Notes: a model not told the origin generated them from the letters alone. DNA of 38,481 nt from an uncultured delta proteobacterium (GCA_903892415.1 CAITIQ010000166.1:1-38481); one strand, 5' to 3'. Shown: positions 7,732 through 17,010, numbered from the stretch's first letter. Translations and numbers: made by a program.

Positions 7732-8487
7732 ATGCGCTGTCTCAATGTTTCCAGCTACCGCTTCGTCCCGCTCGCGGATCTGCCTGCCTTACGGGACCGT
7801 TTGAAGGCCGAGGCGGAAGCGGCTGGGTTACGCGGTACGGTGCTGCTGGCTAGCGAGGGTATCAACCTGTTCCTGGCTGGCCCGCCGGAGGCCGTGCACG
7901 CTTGGCTCGCTGGTCTGCGCAAAGATTCTCGCTTTGCTGGTCTCGACGCGAAGGAGAGCTGGAGCGACGCGCAACCGTTCAAGAAGCTCAAGGTGAAGAT
8001 CAAGCGTGAGATCATCCGCATGAATCGGCCGGCGGTGCAGCCGCAACAAGGGCGCGCGCCCTCGGTTGCGCCGGTCACGCTCGCGCGCTGGCTTGCACAA
8101 GGTCACGATGACGAGGGCCGCGAGGTGGTCATGCTCGATACGCGCAACGCCTTCGAGATCGAGTTCGGCGCGTTTGAGCGAGCGATCGATTGGAAGCTGC
8201 GCAAGTTCAGTGACTTCCCCGCGGCGCTCGAGGCTCACGCCGGCGAGCTCGCTGGCAAGACGGTGGTCAGCTATTGCACTGGCGGTATCCGCTGCGAGAA
8301 GGCAGCGCTGCTGATGCTCGAGGCGGGCCTGCCATCGAGCTATCAGCTCGAGGGCGGAATTTTGCGCTACTTCGAGCAGACCGAGGGCGCGCCCGGCTAT
8401 CGTGGCAGCTGCTTCGTCTTCGATGAGCGGGAGTCGCTCGAGCCGGGCCTGCTTCCGGCACACGGGGCCACTCTTGCGAGCGCCTGA
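7732..8487 (+). CDS. trhO: tRNA uridine(34) hydroxylase (rhodanese-like)
   Basis: This 251-residue protein has the TrhO/YceA architecture: an N-terminal acylphosphatase-like domain (about residues 1-100, with GTVLLASEGINLFLAG and PFKKLKVKIKREII) and a rhodanese domain (about 110-230). The rhodanese active loop is SYCTGGIRCEKA, with the catalytic Cys at residue 182 and the second conserved Cys five positions later. TrhO uses this Cys in oxygen-dependent hydroxylation of wobble uridine to 5-hydroxyuridine in tRNA. A GGGAGG element precedes the ATG. The next gene starts 10 bp downstream, suggesting co-transcription, though its function is unknown. Confidence 0.92.
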   Translation: MRCLNVSSYRFVPLADLPALRDRLKAEAEAAGLRGTVLLASEGINLFLAGPPEAVHAWLAGLRKDSRFAGLDAKESWSDAQPFKKLKVKIKREIIRMNRPAVQPQQGRAPSVAPVTLARWLAQGHDDEGREVVMLDTRNAFEIEFGAFERAIDWKLRKFSDFPAALEAHAGELAGKTVVSYCTGGIRCEKAALLMLEAGLPSSYQLEGGILRYFEQTEGAPGYRGSCFVFDERESLEPGLLPAHGATLASA

Positions 8488-8497
8488 GGAGCAAACG

Positions 8498-9694
8498 GTG
8501 GATTGCAACAGCTACGCAGCGCAGCTGCTAGAGCAGCAGAACTGGCGGCCGATACTCAAGCGAAGGCACGAGCTCGAGCGCCTCTACTATGCGAGTCCTA
8601 CCTCCGATACGGCGTCTTTGCTCGAGACGCAGTGGCGGGTGGAAGACGGGGTGTGCAGACTCGCTCTCGCGCAGCATCTGCCGCTCGGGGTGGCGATGTC
8701 CTTGTTGCACCTGCGCTCGCGGTTCCTGGGCAGAGCGGTGGACGCCGACGGTTTCTGCAGTGCAGCCTTTCGCGGGCTGGTTGGCGTCATGGTTCACGGC
8801 ATTCCCACGGTGTGGGCGCCCAGCTTCAGCGAGGCAGTGCTGCTTATTGAAGCTGGGCGTGCGTTGCCACGCGGGCCAGAGTTCACGGTGCAAACTCATC
8901 CTGTGCTTCGTTATGCACCCGTGCACGTCGCTGACTTCATGACTGGCGTGCGCGATCGCTATACGCCGTACCGCTGGGTCCTGGAGACCAGAGCGGAGAA
9001 TGCCCTTCGCTATGGGCCAAGCATGAATGCCCAGGCGGCGCTGCGGGCTTTTCACGCCACCGAAACGGTGCACTCCGCGGTGCTTGGGGCGACCGATATT
9101 TTGCCGCCATTCCGCGTGCGTGAAACGCTGCGTCCGCTGCAGCTTGCTCCGTTCAAGCTTCACGAACCAGAGGATGAAACGGAGGGAATACTCGAGCAGG
9201 CGCTGGAGTTCATTGCCGAGCTTGGCTCGGGCTACTCGGAGCTATGTCGAGTTTTAAGTGGCTATTGCTTGGGCAACGCGTTGGCCATGTTCGAGGAGGT
9301 CTTCCCCGAGCTCTTGGCGCAAGTTCAGCAAGCCGGTAGTTCGGCCGAGCCAGCTCCGAAGGTTGAGGCCAAGGCCCAAAGCCCGTTCCGGCGAGCGCCG
9401 GAGGGCGCCCCTTCGATCGTGCAAATCGCACGACGAAACCTGCTGCCTAGCCCACTTCGGGATTGGCTGACGCCGCTGTTGAACGAGGCCATGCTGCACG
9501 CGTCGGCGATGGGGACGGTGGTCAGCTTCTTACCGTTCTCGCCGTTCGAGCATGAGGACCGTATGCGCCGACATCGCAGTTGCCTCTCGGTGATCGCCAG
9601 AATCATGGAGCAGGAGCTCAAGCGCTTTGGTCCGGGTGAGCCTTGGGCCTTGGCGGTGGAGCTGGTGGAGAAGGACCTGCGGATGGCGATTTAG
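8498..9694 (+). CDS. unrecognised cytoplasmic protein
   Basis: The GTG at 8498 is chosen because GAGGAG lies 5-6 nt upstream, overlapping the trhO stop region. An ATG at 8402 would overlap trhO by 86 bp and gives a Ser/Arg-rich N-terminus of poor quality. The 398-residue product has no signal peptide or transmembrane segment. It is mostly alpha-helical in appearance, with a Pro/Ala linker near residues 275-295. It does not match a family I know and shows no nucleotide-binding or metal-binding motif. Close spacing to trhO suggests a shared transcript. Confidence 0.7.
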   Translation: MDCNSYAAQLLEQQNWRPILKRRHELERLYYASPTSDTASLLETQWRVEDGVCRLALAQHLPLGVAMSLLHLRSRFLGRAVDADGFCSAAFRGLVGVMVHGIPTVWAPSFSEAVLLIEAGRALPRGPEFTVQTHPVLRYAPVHVADFMTGVRDRYTPYRWVLETRAENALRYGPSMNAQAALRAFHATETVHSAVLGATDILPPFRVRETLRPLQLAPFKLHEPEDETEGILEQALEFIAELGSGYSELCRVLSGYCLGNALAMFEEVFPELLAQVQQAGSSAEPAPKVEAKAQSPFRRAPEGAPSIVQIARRNLLPSPLRDWLTPLLNEAMLHASAMGTVVSFLPFSPFEHEDRMRRHRSCLSVIARIMEQELKRFGPGEPWALAVELVEKDLRMAI

Positions 9695-9713
9695 TGCGTG
9701 GTACGGTGCTCGC

Positions 9714-11039
9714 ATGTTGCGGTGCGAATTGCTCGCTATTGCCGGGTATGCCGTACTCGTCAGTTGCAGTCCTGTGCTCGAACCGACGACCTCAAGCGAG
9801 GTTGAGTTGCCTACAGCGAGCGCGCCGAGCAAAGCGGACGAGGTGCCGCCTCGTTGGTCGCTGCCGAGCTGCCCGCTGCGCTACGAGATTCTCACGCGTG
9901 AGGTGATGCGAGACGAGTTCAACAAGGAGCCCAACGAGGCTTTGAGCTTCTTGACGTTGGAGGCTACGGCGACGCCCTCGGGTATGGCGCTGCAGCTCGA
10001 AAGCAAAGGCTGGCTCAAGCGCGGCAAGCACCTTCCGTTTGCAGTGCCCGATCGCGACTATCCAGCGCTCAGCCTAGCCACCGACGGCTCTTCATGGTCC
10101 TCAGCGCAAGCCTCCTTCTTGCTCACGGGGCTGGGCTCGCAAGGAGGTCTCGCATGGCTGTTCCCCAGCTTGCCGCAGCGCGGGAAGGGTGAATGGCGTT
10201 TTCAGGTGGACCAACGGATGCTCAACATGAGCGGGGTACGTTTGCCAAGCAGTCGCGACCTCAAGGCGCTGCCACCGGATGACGCGGTTTCCTTCGTTCT
10301 GGCGCAGGAGGTGGTTCGTCGGGAGGACGGCGGTTGGCTGATTCGCAGCAGTGGCCCCGAGCGTTGGTCTTCCAAGACAGACCCAAACTCCCCGCCGCAC
10401 TTTGCGGCGCTCGAGCGAGCAGGATCCGTGCGCGCAGAGCATGTGCTTCTGCCCAATGGGCGCTTGCTCCGCGCCAAGCTCGAGCGCGAGGTCGATCTCA
10501 AACTCACCATGGGCGAGGCCGGGCGGCAGCTCAAGGTTTTGCAGCATAGCGAGGCGCATCTCGTAGCCGCTTGCGATGGTCCCACCGAGCCTACGTTGGC
10601 GCCCAAGCTCACTCGCGAGGAGCGGGCGATCGCGGCGGCCGGCGATCTGGGCTTTGCCTTGCTATCTGAGGCAGCGCCGGGAACTGTGAGCAACATGTTC
10701 TCGCAAGAGCTTCGACGTTTGCACGGAGAGCAGACCCTTTTGGAGACCCTCGCGCGCTTCCGCAAAACCTTTCCTGAGAAACAACCGTGGTGGCCGCTAC
10801 CGCTCTACCTTCCCAACGATGAGGATGTGGTTGCCAGCGACAAGAGCGTGCAGCTGCATCAGAGCCTCAGCGTGCCCGTATCGTCGAAATCCCAGGCTCA
10901 CGCCGACTTCGTTTTGACGCTGGTGGAAGAGGGTGGGCGCACCGTCGTCGCTGAAGTGACGGTGCAGCTCTCAGAGCCTGAGCCGAACCAACCAACAAAA
11001 GCGTTGCTTGAGATCTCGCGTCGGCGGCTGTTTCCGTAA
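9714..11039 (+). CDS. large lipoprotein of unknown function
   Basis: The ATG at 9714 gives a 441-residue protein with an N-terminal lipid-attachment signal (MLRCELLAIAGYAVLVSCSP, lipobox LVSC). The in-frame upstream start at 9627 lies inside the preceding gene and is rejected. A Thr/Ser/Ala/Pro spacer follows the Cys. The body is a mixed alpha/beta sequence that includes DDAVSFVLAQEVVRREDGGW and a segment resembling a beta-barrel or LolA-like strand series (AKLEREVDLKLTMGEAGRQ), but I cannot assign a family. It is separated from the preceding gene by 19 bp and converges with the gene at 11064. Confidence 0.75.
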   Translation: MLRCELLAIAGYAVLVSCSPVLEPTTSSEVELPTASAPSKADEVPPRWSLPSCPLRYEILTREVMRDEFNKEPNEALSFLTLEATATPSGMALQLESKGWLKRGKHLPFAVPDRDYPALSLATDGSSWSSAQASFLLTGLGSQGGLAWLFPSLPQRGKGEWRFQVDQRMLNMSGVRLPSSRDLKALPPDDAVSFVLAQEVVRREDGGWLIRSSGPERWSSKTDPNSPPHFAALERAGSVRAEHVLLPNGRLLRAKLEREVDLKLTMGEAGRQLKVLQHSEAHLVAACDGPTEPTLAPKLTREERAIAAAGDLGFALLSEAAPGTVSNMFSQELRRLHGEQTLLETLARFRKTFPEKQPWWPLPLYLPNDEDVVASDKSVQLHQSLSVPVSSKSQAHADFVLTLVEEGGRTVVAEVTVQLSEPEPNQPTKALLEISRRRLFP

Positions 11040-11063
11040 ATCGTGGTCGAGCCGCGCAAGGGC

Positions 11064-11585
11064 CTACTCTTTGGGATCTCGGTAGATCTGCGCGAGGCGA
11101 TCGACGCGCGCCGGATACGACAGTTCGCGCATGTCTGGCGCGATCTGCAGGAGACGCTCGTATTGTACGAAATCGACTTTGTGCAGGGACGCAGGCTGGA
11201 ATACGTCGACCAATTCGATCGACAGCAGGCCAAGCCGAATGGCGTATTCCCAGTCCCCCCGAGGCAAAGCTTGCGTGATCTCGAGAGCCACCAGCGGGGC
11301 TAGCGCGGCGCCGCAGGCACAGGGATCGCTAGAGATGCGGTCGAAGAGGATGGAGATGCCCAGCTCTTGCGTGGCGGCTCGTACGCGATAGCAATCTTCG
11401 CTCAGACTTTCTTCGACGAAGAACTCGCTGGCTTCAAAGCCCTCGCGCTGGACGGTTTGACCTGGATAGAGATCGAACGCCGTCCCGAAAGGGCTAAACA
11501 AATACGTCACAATCGAGACGTCGACCGTTTTAGCGCAACTGGGGCAAGGCACAGCACGAGCATTGAGGCTGTCGAGGGTTGCCAC
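11064..11585 (-). CDS. zinc-ribbon-like protein of unknown function
   Basis: The 173-residue product starts with GTG at 11585 and has a CPSC motif at about residues 14-17 and a second pair CAC near residue 88. Together these could form a zinc-binding site. Between them is YLFSPFGTAFDLYPGQTVQ and an acidic stretch (FFVEESLSEDCY). The C-terminal 70 residues are helical (VALEITQALPRGDWEYAIRL). No signal peptide is present and no family is recognised. It converges with the lipoprotein gene at 9714-11039 with only 24 bp between stops. Confidence 0.65.
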   Translation of the reverse strand: MATLDSLNARAVPCPSCAKTVDVSIVTYLFSPFGTAFDLYPGQTVQREGFEASEFFVEESLSEDCYRVRAATQELGISILFDRISSDPCACGAALAPLVALEITQALPRGDWEYAIRLGLLSIELVDVFQPASLHKVDFVQYERLLQIAPDMRELSYPARVDRLAQIYRDPKE

Positions 11586-11725
11586 CGAATTGGGGGATGT
11601 TGCCTAGCTTGGCGGCGGAAGCAATGTCTTCGAGCAGCGAGCTGAAAGGCCGTGAAGTCAGCTACAGGGTATGAGGCGGCCGATGATGGGATCGATTGGG
11701 CCCACACCGACACAACCTATGCACC

Positions 11726-12160
11726 ATGCGTTATTACCTCGCTATTGCCGTCGTTCTTACTTCGGCTTGTTCCAGTTCCACCCCAGCGGTGAACGACGCT
11801 TCGAAGTCCGAGGCCGCTGTACCCAGCTCAACCGAGTCTCCCAGCTCGCAGCCCTCGCAGGGGGCTCCGACTTTGTCCGCGAGCGGAAGCAACGCGTCAC
11901 CTCCGCCGGATGCTGTGCCGGAGGCCAAGGCTCCGATTACCCAGGTATGGCTCGACCTCTATAACAACTGCGGTACGGCCGTGGATTACTGTGTAGACGA
12001 CGGCAACGCGCTTTATACCCAGCTATCTTCGAGCACGACGATTACCCATTCGGTCCGGCCAGGGGCGAAGATCCGCTACCGCAAAGGCAATAACTGCACC
12101 GATACTGTGTACACAGTTAGCGATGAGAGCGAGAAGCAGAAGGCGAACCTCTGCAAGTAG
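11726..12160 (+). CDS. small lipoprotein with Ser/Pro spacer
   Basis: The ATG at 11726 opens a 144-residue protein with signal peptide MRYYLAIAVVLTSACSSS (lipobox TSAC). It continues with about 45 residues rich in Ser, Pro, Ala and Thr, then a compact C-terminal domain with four Cys residues (LYNNCGTAVDYCVDDG, GNNCTDTVY, final LCK). The even Cys number and extracytoplasmic location suggest two disulphides. An upstream ATG at 11696 would place Arg/His residues before the signal and is less likely. Function unknown. Confidence 0.75.
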   Translation: MRYYLAIAVVLTSACSSSTPAVNDASKSEAAVPSSTESPSSQPSQGAPTLSASGSNASPPPDAVPEAKAPITQVWLDLYNNCGTAVDYCVDDGNALYTQLSSSTTITHSVRPGAKIRYRKGNNCTDTVYTVSDESEKQKANLCK

Positions 12161-12211
12161 CTGGAGGCCCGGCGCCCGGAGCCGCTAGTGCTCTGGGTGC
12201 TCGAGCTGCCA

Positions 12212-12718
12212 CTAGCGGGGCGACGGCTCGTCCTTGGCTTGGACCTCGAGCGCTGCCACGAGAGCGTTGACCTGAATCAACAGTCGCTGGCTCTCGGCGG
12301 CTCCGCTGCGGCCGAGCGCGCTCTGGGTTGCCATGGCCGCTGGGACGGTGATGAACAGAAAGGGGAAGGTGCCAAGCGCGACCGTGAGCGACGTAGCGAG
12401 CCCATTCACCCCGATCAAGCGCAGCAGCCAATCACCTGTCGAAAGCGAAAGCCCGAGCGCGACCACGACCGCTAAAAGCATCAGCGCCGCGGCCCCTTGC
12501 GAGCCGGTTTCGGTGCTGATCGTGGTCGTGCCGTCTTGTTCGCGAAGCTCGATATCGACGCCGACCCAGCGCCCCTGCCGCAGCTCGATGGTGCGCGACC
12601 AGCAGCCCTCACTTGGCTCTCCGTCCTCGTGCGTGACGGCGATGCCAGGGCAACGCGCCTCGATCAGTTGTTGCAGTTTGGTGGCGACCAGGGGGCCTTT
12701 TGCAGCGATCGTCGTCAT
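12212..12718 (-). CDS. membrane protein with two transmembrane segments
   Basis: The ATG at 12718 (MTTIAAKGPLVATKLQQLIE) gives a 168-residue protein. The open frame extends upstream to 12874, but that part is Arg-rich and overlaps a large inverted repeat, so it is not considered coding. Residues about 25-85 form a cytosolic or periplasmic domain (GCWSRTIELRQGRWVGVDIE). Two hydrophobic helices follow (AAALMLLAVVVALGLSL and GTFPFLFITVPAAMA), then an Ala-rich helical tail. No family recognised. Confidence 0.6.
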   Translation of the reverse strand: MTTIAAKGPLVATKLQQLIEARCPGIAVTHEDGEPSEGCWSRTIELRQGRWVGVDIELREQDGTTTISTETGSQGAAALMLLAVVVALGLSLSTGDWLLRLIGVNGLATSLTVALGTFPFLFITVPAAMATQSALGRSGAAESQRLLIQVNALVAALEVQAKDEPSPR

Positions 12719-12806
12719 CGCCCTGGTAGTGTCGCGACGGCGCGAATCGATCCCGCGAAGCTGTGCGCTGGCCCGGTGTTCCGCCGACGGCGGACGCAGC
12801 AACAAG

Positions 12807-12875
12807 AATGACTCGTGCCGTCTTCGAGAGAGCGGCCGAAGGCCCGATTGAACCTTCGAATTGGCACGAGTCATT
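12807..12875. repeat. long-armed inverted repeat with nested hairpins
   Basis: AATGACTCGTGCC (12807-12819) and GGCACGAGTCATT (12863-12875) are exact reverse complements, enclosing 43 nt. Inside lie TTCGA near each arm and a central GGCC-GAA-GGCC hairpin, so the whole element could fold as one extended stem. The right arm ends on the stop codon of the minus-strand gene at 12875-13264. It could terminate that transcript, although no T-tract follows, or it could be a REP-like mobile palindrome. Confidence 0.7.
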
Positions 12876-13264
12876 TAGTTCGGGACCGAGAGCCGCAGCA
12901 GAAACGTAGTGTCGTTGTGATTGCCCTCGAAGCCGTAGACCCAGCCCGCCTCGAGCGTTGCGTTCTTGGCCTTGAGTAGCTCCGCAGCCCGGTCGCACAC
13001 AGCGGTGATGATCTCCGCTACGAAGGGTGAGCCCTCGAGCATCTCCTCGAGTTGGGCTTCGGCGAGCGCGCGAAAGCTCGCGAGGTCATTCATACGAGCC
13101 TCGGTCGTATCCAGGTCGCTGGACTCGCTTGCCGGTACTTCGCGCCAGCCCTCTTCTTTCACCCGCCGCAGCGCCTCCGTACGAGCTGCCTGCTCGTCCT
13201 CCATCTGCTCCTCATCCCAATCGTGCTCTCCCAAACTCAGGACAAAATTCATTACCTTGGCCAT
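12875..13264 (-). CDS. small acidic protein of unknown function
   Basis: The 129-residue product (MAKVMNFVLSLGEHDWDEEQ) has a strongly charged N-terminal half rich in Glu and Arg and a helical centre (FRALAEAQLEEMLEGSPFVA). A C-terminal region follows (KNATLEAGWVYGFEGNHNDT, ending in FLLRLSVPN). No signal peptide, no transmembrane helix and no known motif are seen. The gene is divergent from the large pseudokinase/STAND gene, with about 65 bp between starts, so the two may share a promoter region. Confidence 0.6.
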   Translation of the reverse strand: MAKVMNFVLSLGEHDWDEEQMEDEQAARTEALRRVKEEGWREVPASESSDLDTTEARMNDLASFRALAEAQLEEMLEGSPFVAEIITAVCDRAAELLKAKNATLEAGWVYGFEGNHNDTTFLLRLSVPN

Positions 13265-13329
13265 GGTGCGTGGATATTAGCCGCCGAGGCTCATCTATCG
13301 AAGCCCCTGCGGCCGTGCGAGAATGGACT

Positions 13330-16300
13330 ATGGAGCGTGGTGAGGTCATCGGCGGCCGCTATTGGGTGAAGCACTGTCTTCATCGGACAGGCGGCTACGC
13401 GGTGTATGCGGCCGTCGATCTGCGCGAGTCCACGTCGGTGCGGCTGCGGACCTACAGCAACGTCAGCCCGAGCGGCGTCGAGTATTTCGAGCATGTCGCT
13501 GCGCGGCTCTCCGAGATCCAGACCACGCGGGTGGAGAAGCTACGTGCCTTTGGTGCGACGTCGGAGGGCGATCTTTACGCTGCTTCGTTGCTGCCGAGCG
13601 GTGCGCCGCTCGATCATTTGCTCGCGGCCGGCCTCAACCCGCATCGTCGATCGCTGGTCGCGCGGCGGGCGATCGAGGCGCTCGCTGGCCTTCACGCGCT
13701 CGACCTCACGCACGGCGCGCTCTCGACCAAGAGCCTGTACGTCGCCGACGATGATGCAGCCACCGTATCGCTGGCCGATCTCGCGCTAGTCCCACCCGGG
13801 CAGATCGACCCCGACGCCTCATCGCCGAGCCTCTCGCAAGAGCTGAGCGGCAGCCTTGCGCCGGAGCTGCTCCGCGCTCAGCCCGCCCCGTTCGGAGCCA
13901 GCGACGTCTTCGCGCTCGGGGCAGCGCTGTTCGAGATGTTGACCGGCGTGGCGCCGTTTCGCGCGGAGACGCTGCTCGCGACCTATCTGCGCGTCTTGTA
14001 CGAGGAGCCGTACTACACGCGCTCGGCTGCAAACTTCGCCAGCGACCTCGCGACCATTCGCCGCATGTTGGACAAATCGCCGTCGACTCGTCCAAGTCCG
14101 CGCGAGCTGCTCACTTCGCTGGGAGCATCGAAGCCTGCGAACAGCATCGGTGGAGCTGTAACGCTCCGCTCCTCGAGCCCGTTGCTCGGCATCATCTTGT
14201 TCGAGCTGCGGCTCCCGTCGTCGGTTGACGTCAAGAGCAGCGTCGACGAGCTGCAGCGTAGGGGCGGCGTGCGGCTTTTGCGGGTGGACGACTCGACGCT
14301 GGTGACTGAGATCGTTGCGGCGCCGAATGTCCACCCTGTGCTGGCGGCGGCACGGGTCGCGTGTCGGCTTCGGGCGGTAGTTTCCGACGCTGTGTTCGCG
14401 ATCTCGGTGGGCGGAGAAGGAAGCCTCGAGGCGGCCGCCAGCTTGCTGCGAAAGGCGCCGCTCGGCACCATCGCGCTGACGCAGGATCACGTCCGCTTCG
14501 TTGCGCGCGACTTCGATGTCCGGCCCTACAGCGGGGCGCTGACCTTGTGGGAGCGAGGCCAGCCGGTCCTGCTCACCGCGGCCGACGCGGAGGCCCTCGA
14601 CTCGCGCCCGACGCAGGAGTTCCAGGTTGACCCAGCGCTGTTCGATGCGCCGATTTCAGCTCGAATTACGTTGCTGACGCCGAGCGAGCCGCAAGCGACA
14701 GAAGGCCCGGCTGAAGGCTCAGAGCCCTTACCCAAGCGAGCCGATACGCAGGATGGGATCCCAGCGCCGAGCAAGCCGGTGCAAGTGGATCATCTGCAGA
14801 GTCAGGCGGAGATCTTCCTAGGACGCAAAGAAGAGATCGGCGCGTTGGGCCGGGCGATCGAGCAAGGGTCCAAGGTCCTCTTGCTGACGGGAAGTCCGGG
14901 CATCGGTAAGAGCGCGCTCGCTCGTCAGAGCGCGCTCGAGGTCGGAGCGCGGCTGGGCTTTGCGCCGGTCTTCTGTCCGCTCGAGGAGGTGAGCCTTGAA
15001 GCCGATTTCCTCGACGCCATGGCGCAGCTGCTGCGCTTTCCGCCGGGGGACTTCAGCTATCTGGAGCTGATCCTGACGTCCTCGCGGCTCTTGATCGTGC
15101 TCGACGATGTGGACCGCATCACCGATGTTTGCCTGCGTTTTGTGAAGCAATGGTCGACGGTGGGGGAGAGTCGCTGGATCGTCACTTCGCGTGAACAGCT
15201 GGTGATCCCGGCGAGCTTCGCCCTAGAGCTGGGCCCGCTGCCCGAGGCCGAGGAGCTCTTCGTCCTGCGCGCTCAAGAGTTCTCGCCGCAGCTCGGCTCC
15301 GATGAAGCGTTCGCGCAAGACGTACGCGCGCTGGTGGATGAACTCGATCGCATCCCGCTGGCGGTGAAGCTCGCTGCCAACCAAATCGCCTGGCTTTCTC
15401 CGCGTGATCTTCGCGAGCGGATGCGCGACGTGCTGAGTCTGCTGGAGGAGAAGGACGCGCGGAAGTCGAAGAAGCAGGCGACCGCCGCTGGCGCGCTGCA
15501 ACTCTCTTGGGATCTCTGCTCCGCGGAGGAGCAACGCGCGCTCGCGGCGCTTTCGGTGTTTCCGTCGGAGTTTTCGCTGGCCGCTGCTGAAGAGGTGTTG
15601 CGCCATACCGCGAAGGAGGAGAACTCGGCGTTTACGCACAAGAAGGCCGTCGACGTCCTCGCCTCCTTGCGGCGCCGTTCACTGCTCAGCAGTTCGTGGA
15701 AGGACGGGCGGACGAGGTTTCGTCTGCTGCTGATCGTGCGGGCCTGGGCCGAAGGCTTTCGCGCGAGTTGGGGGCTGCTCGCGCCTGCGTTGCGTGGTTG
15801 GGTGGGGCACCTGACCAGTCTGGCCAAGCCGCTGCTCGATGCGCCGCGCCCTTCGGGAGAGACGCGCTTTCTCAACGCCGAGCGTGAGGACTTCGCCGCG
15901 ATCCTGCGCGGCCGCCTCTTCCCCGAGGGCCCGTGGACGGCCTCGCCCGAAGATCGGCTGGTGGCGTTGTGCGCGCTCGATGATTGGCCGTACGGGGATG
16001 GGCTGCACAACAAAGAGGTCGCCGCGGTCGCTAGCGCGCTCGAGCAGGCGGCCTCGGTCGAGATCGGGCTGCTCGCCAGGGGCCGTCGCGTTCACGCCTT
16101 GCAACTCGCTCATTTGGGTAAGTGGGCGGATGCGGTACGCCTGATCGATGAGACACTGCCACAGCTCTCGGACCCACGTTTCCGCGGGTTGGCCGGAGAG
16201 CTCATCCTGATCAAGGCGGTTTCCTCCTTTGGTTGGGGCGACCATGCGAATGCCTTCGAGATGAGCCGTCAAGCCGAGGGAATTCTGCTCGAGGTTGGCT

Positions 16301-17010
16301 GGTATGCAGCGGCTGGTTTCGCGCGGCTAAGGATAGGGGACGTGCTGCAGTCGCTGCACCGGGGAGAAGAGGCTCGCATGATCTTCGAGCGGGCCATTGC
16401 CTTTGCGGGGGCCCACGAAATTCCGTTCGTCAAGGCCCGCGCCAATGCGGCGCTTGGCTTCTACTGGCTCGAGCGCGGCGACCACGAGCGGAGCCATCAA
16501 GCCTATGGGCAGGCGATCTCCTTCATGAGCCAAGAGTCCACGAGGCGCTATCAATCCATTCTCAAGGTCTACGACGCTCTCGTGTGGCTCGATGCAGAGG
16601 ACTACCAGCAGGGGTTGTCTGCCCTCTCCGAGCTAGGACCGCAGAGGGCGCAGGAGCTCTCGCCCCCTACGTTCAGGCTCGCTGCGGCGTTGCGCGCGCT
16701 GACGCTCGCCAGCCTCGATCAGTTGGAGTTGGCCTCCGTCCAGCGGGTGCTCGCCGAGCCACGAGGACAACTGCCGCCCTGGTTGCAGCACGTGATTCGC
16801 ATCCACCTCGCTCACGTCGAACTCGCACGAGCGCGCTGGGATGAGCGAAGCGGAAATCCCGAATCGGCCCAGCTCACGCATCACGCTACGAAGCTGATGC
16901 TCGAGGAGTACGCACGCGACGGAGAGCTCGTCCGCACCTCGGACGACGCGCGGGTCGCCTTGAGGATGCTCAAGCGTGCGTTGGCCAAGCAAGCGCCCTC
17001 GCTGGGTTGA
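13330..17010 (+). CDS. pseudokinase - cyclase-like - STAND ATPase - TPR fusion regulator
   Basis: The ATG at 13330 (MERGEVIGGRYWV) yields 1226 residues; the open frame starts earlier, but that region overlaps the divergent gene. Residues about 8-265 have the Ser/Thr kinase fold, but key positions are lost: no beta3 Lys (VRLRTYS), the catalytic HRD region reads THGALSTKSLYV without Asp, and DFG reads DLA. Residues about 290-430 resemble a class III cyclase domain without clear catalytic residues. A P-loop GSPGIGKS lies near 521-528, Walker B LLIVLDDVD near 588-596, TSRE as sensor, then IPLAVKLA, as in NB-ARC/STAND ATPases. The C-terminal ~350 residues are TPR-like helices. The expected role is nucleotide-dependent signalling by oligomerisation rather than phosphorylation. 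Confidence 0.85.
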   Translation: MERGEVIGGRYWVKHCLHRTGGYAVYAAVDLRESTSVRLRTYSNVSPSGVEYFEHVAARLSEIQTTRVEKLRAFGATSEGDLYAASLLPSGAPLDHLLAAGLNPHRRSLVARRAIEALAGLHALDLTHGALSTKSLYVADDDAATVSLADLALVPPGQIDPDASSPSLSQELSGSLAPELLRAQPAPFGASDVFALGAALFEMLTGVAPFRAETLLATYLRVLYEEPYYTRSAANFASDLATIRRMLDKSPSTRPSPRELLTSLGASKPANSIGGAVTLRSSSPLLGIILFELRLPSSVDVKSSVDELQRRGGVRLLRVDDSTLVTEIVAAPNVHPVLAAARVACRLRAVVSDAVFAISVGGEGSLEAAASLLRKAPLGTIALTQDHVRFVARDFDVRPYSGALTLWERGQPVLLTAADAEALDSRPTQEFQVDPALFDAPISARITLLTPSEPQATEGPAEGSEPLPKRADTQDGIPAPSKPVQVDHLQSQAEIFLGRKEEIGALGRAIEQGSKVLLLTGSPGIGKSALARQSALEVGARLGFAPVFCPLEEVSLEADFLDAMAQLLRFPPGDFSYLELILTSSRLLIVLDDVDRITDVCLRFVKQWSTVGESRWIVTSREQLVIPASFALELGPLPEAEELFVLRAQEFSPQLGSDEAFAQDVRALVDELDRIPLAVKLAANQIAWLSPRDLRERMRDVLSLLEEKDARKSKKQATAAGALQLSWDLCSAEEQRALAALSVFPSEFSLAAAEEVLRHTAKEENSAFTHKKAVDVLASLRRRSLLSSSWKDGRTRFRLLLIVRAWAEGFRASWGLLAPALRGWVGHLTSLAKPLLDAPRPSGETRFLNAEREDFAAILRGRLFPEGPWTASPEDRLVALCALDDWPYGDGLHNKEVAAVASALEQAASVEIGLLARGRRVHALQLAHLGKWADAVRLIDETLPQLSDPRFRGLAGELILIKAVSSFGWGDHANAFEMSRQAEGILLEVGWYAAAGFARLRIGDVLQSLHRGEEARMIFERAIAFAGAHEIPFVKARANAALGFYWLERGDHERSHQAYGQAISFMSQESTRRYQSILKVYDALVWLDAEDYQQGLSALSELGPQRAQELSPPTFRLAAALRALTLASLDQLELASVQRVLAEPRGQLPPWLQHVIRIHLAHVELARARWDERSGNPESAQLTHHATKLMLEEYARDGELVRTSDDARVALRMLKRALAKQAPSLG

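Noticed and set aside
13027..13329. N-terminal extension of the pseudokinase gene
   Set aside because: It overlaps the divergent gene at 12875-13264 and reads as an Arg/Ser/Pro-rich non-domain sequence; the kinase-fold N-terminus starts at 13330.
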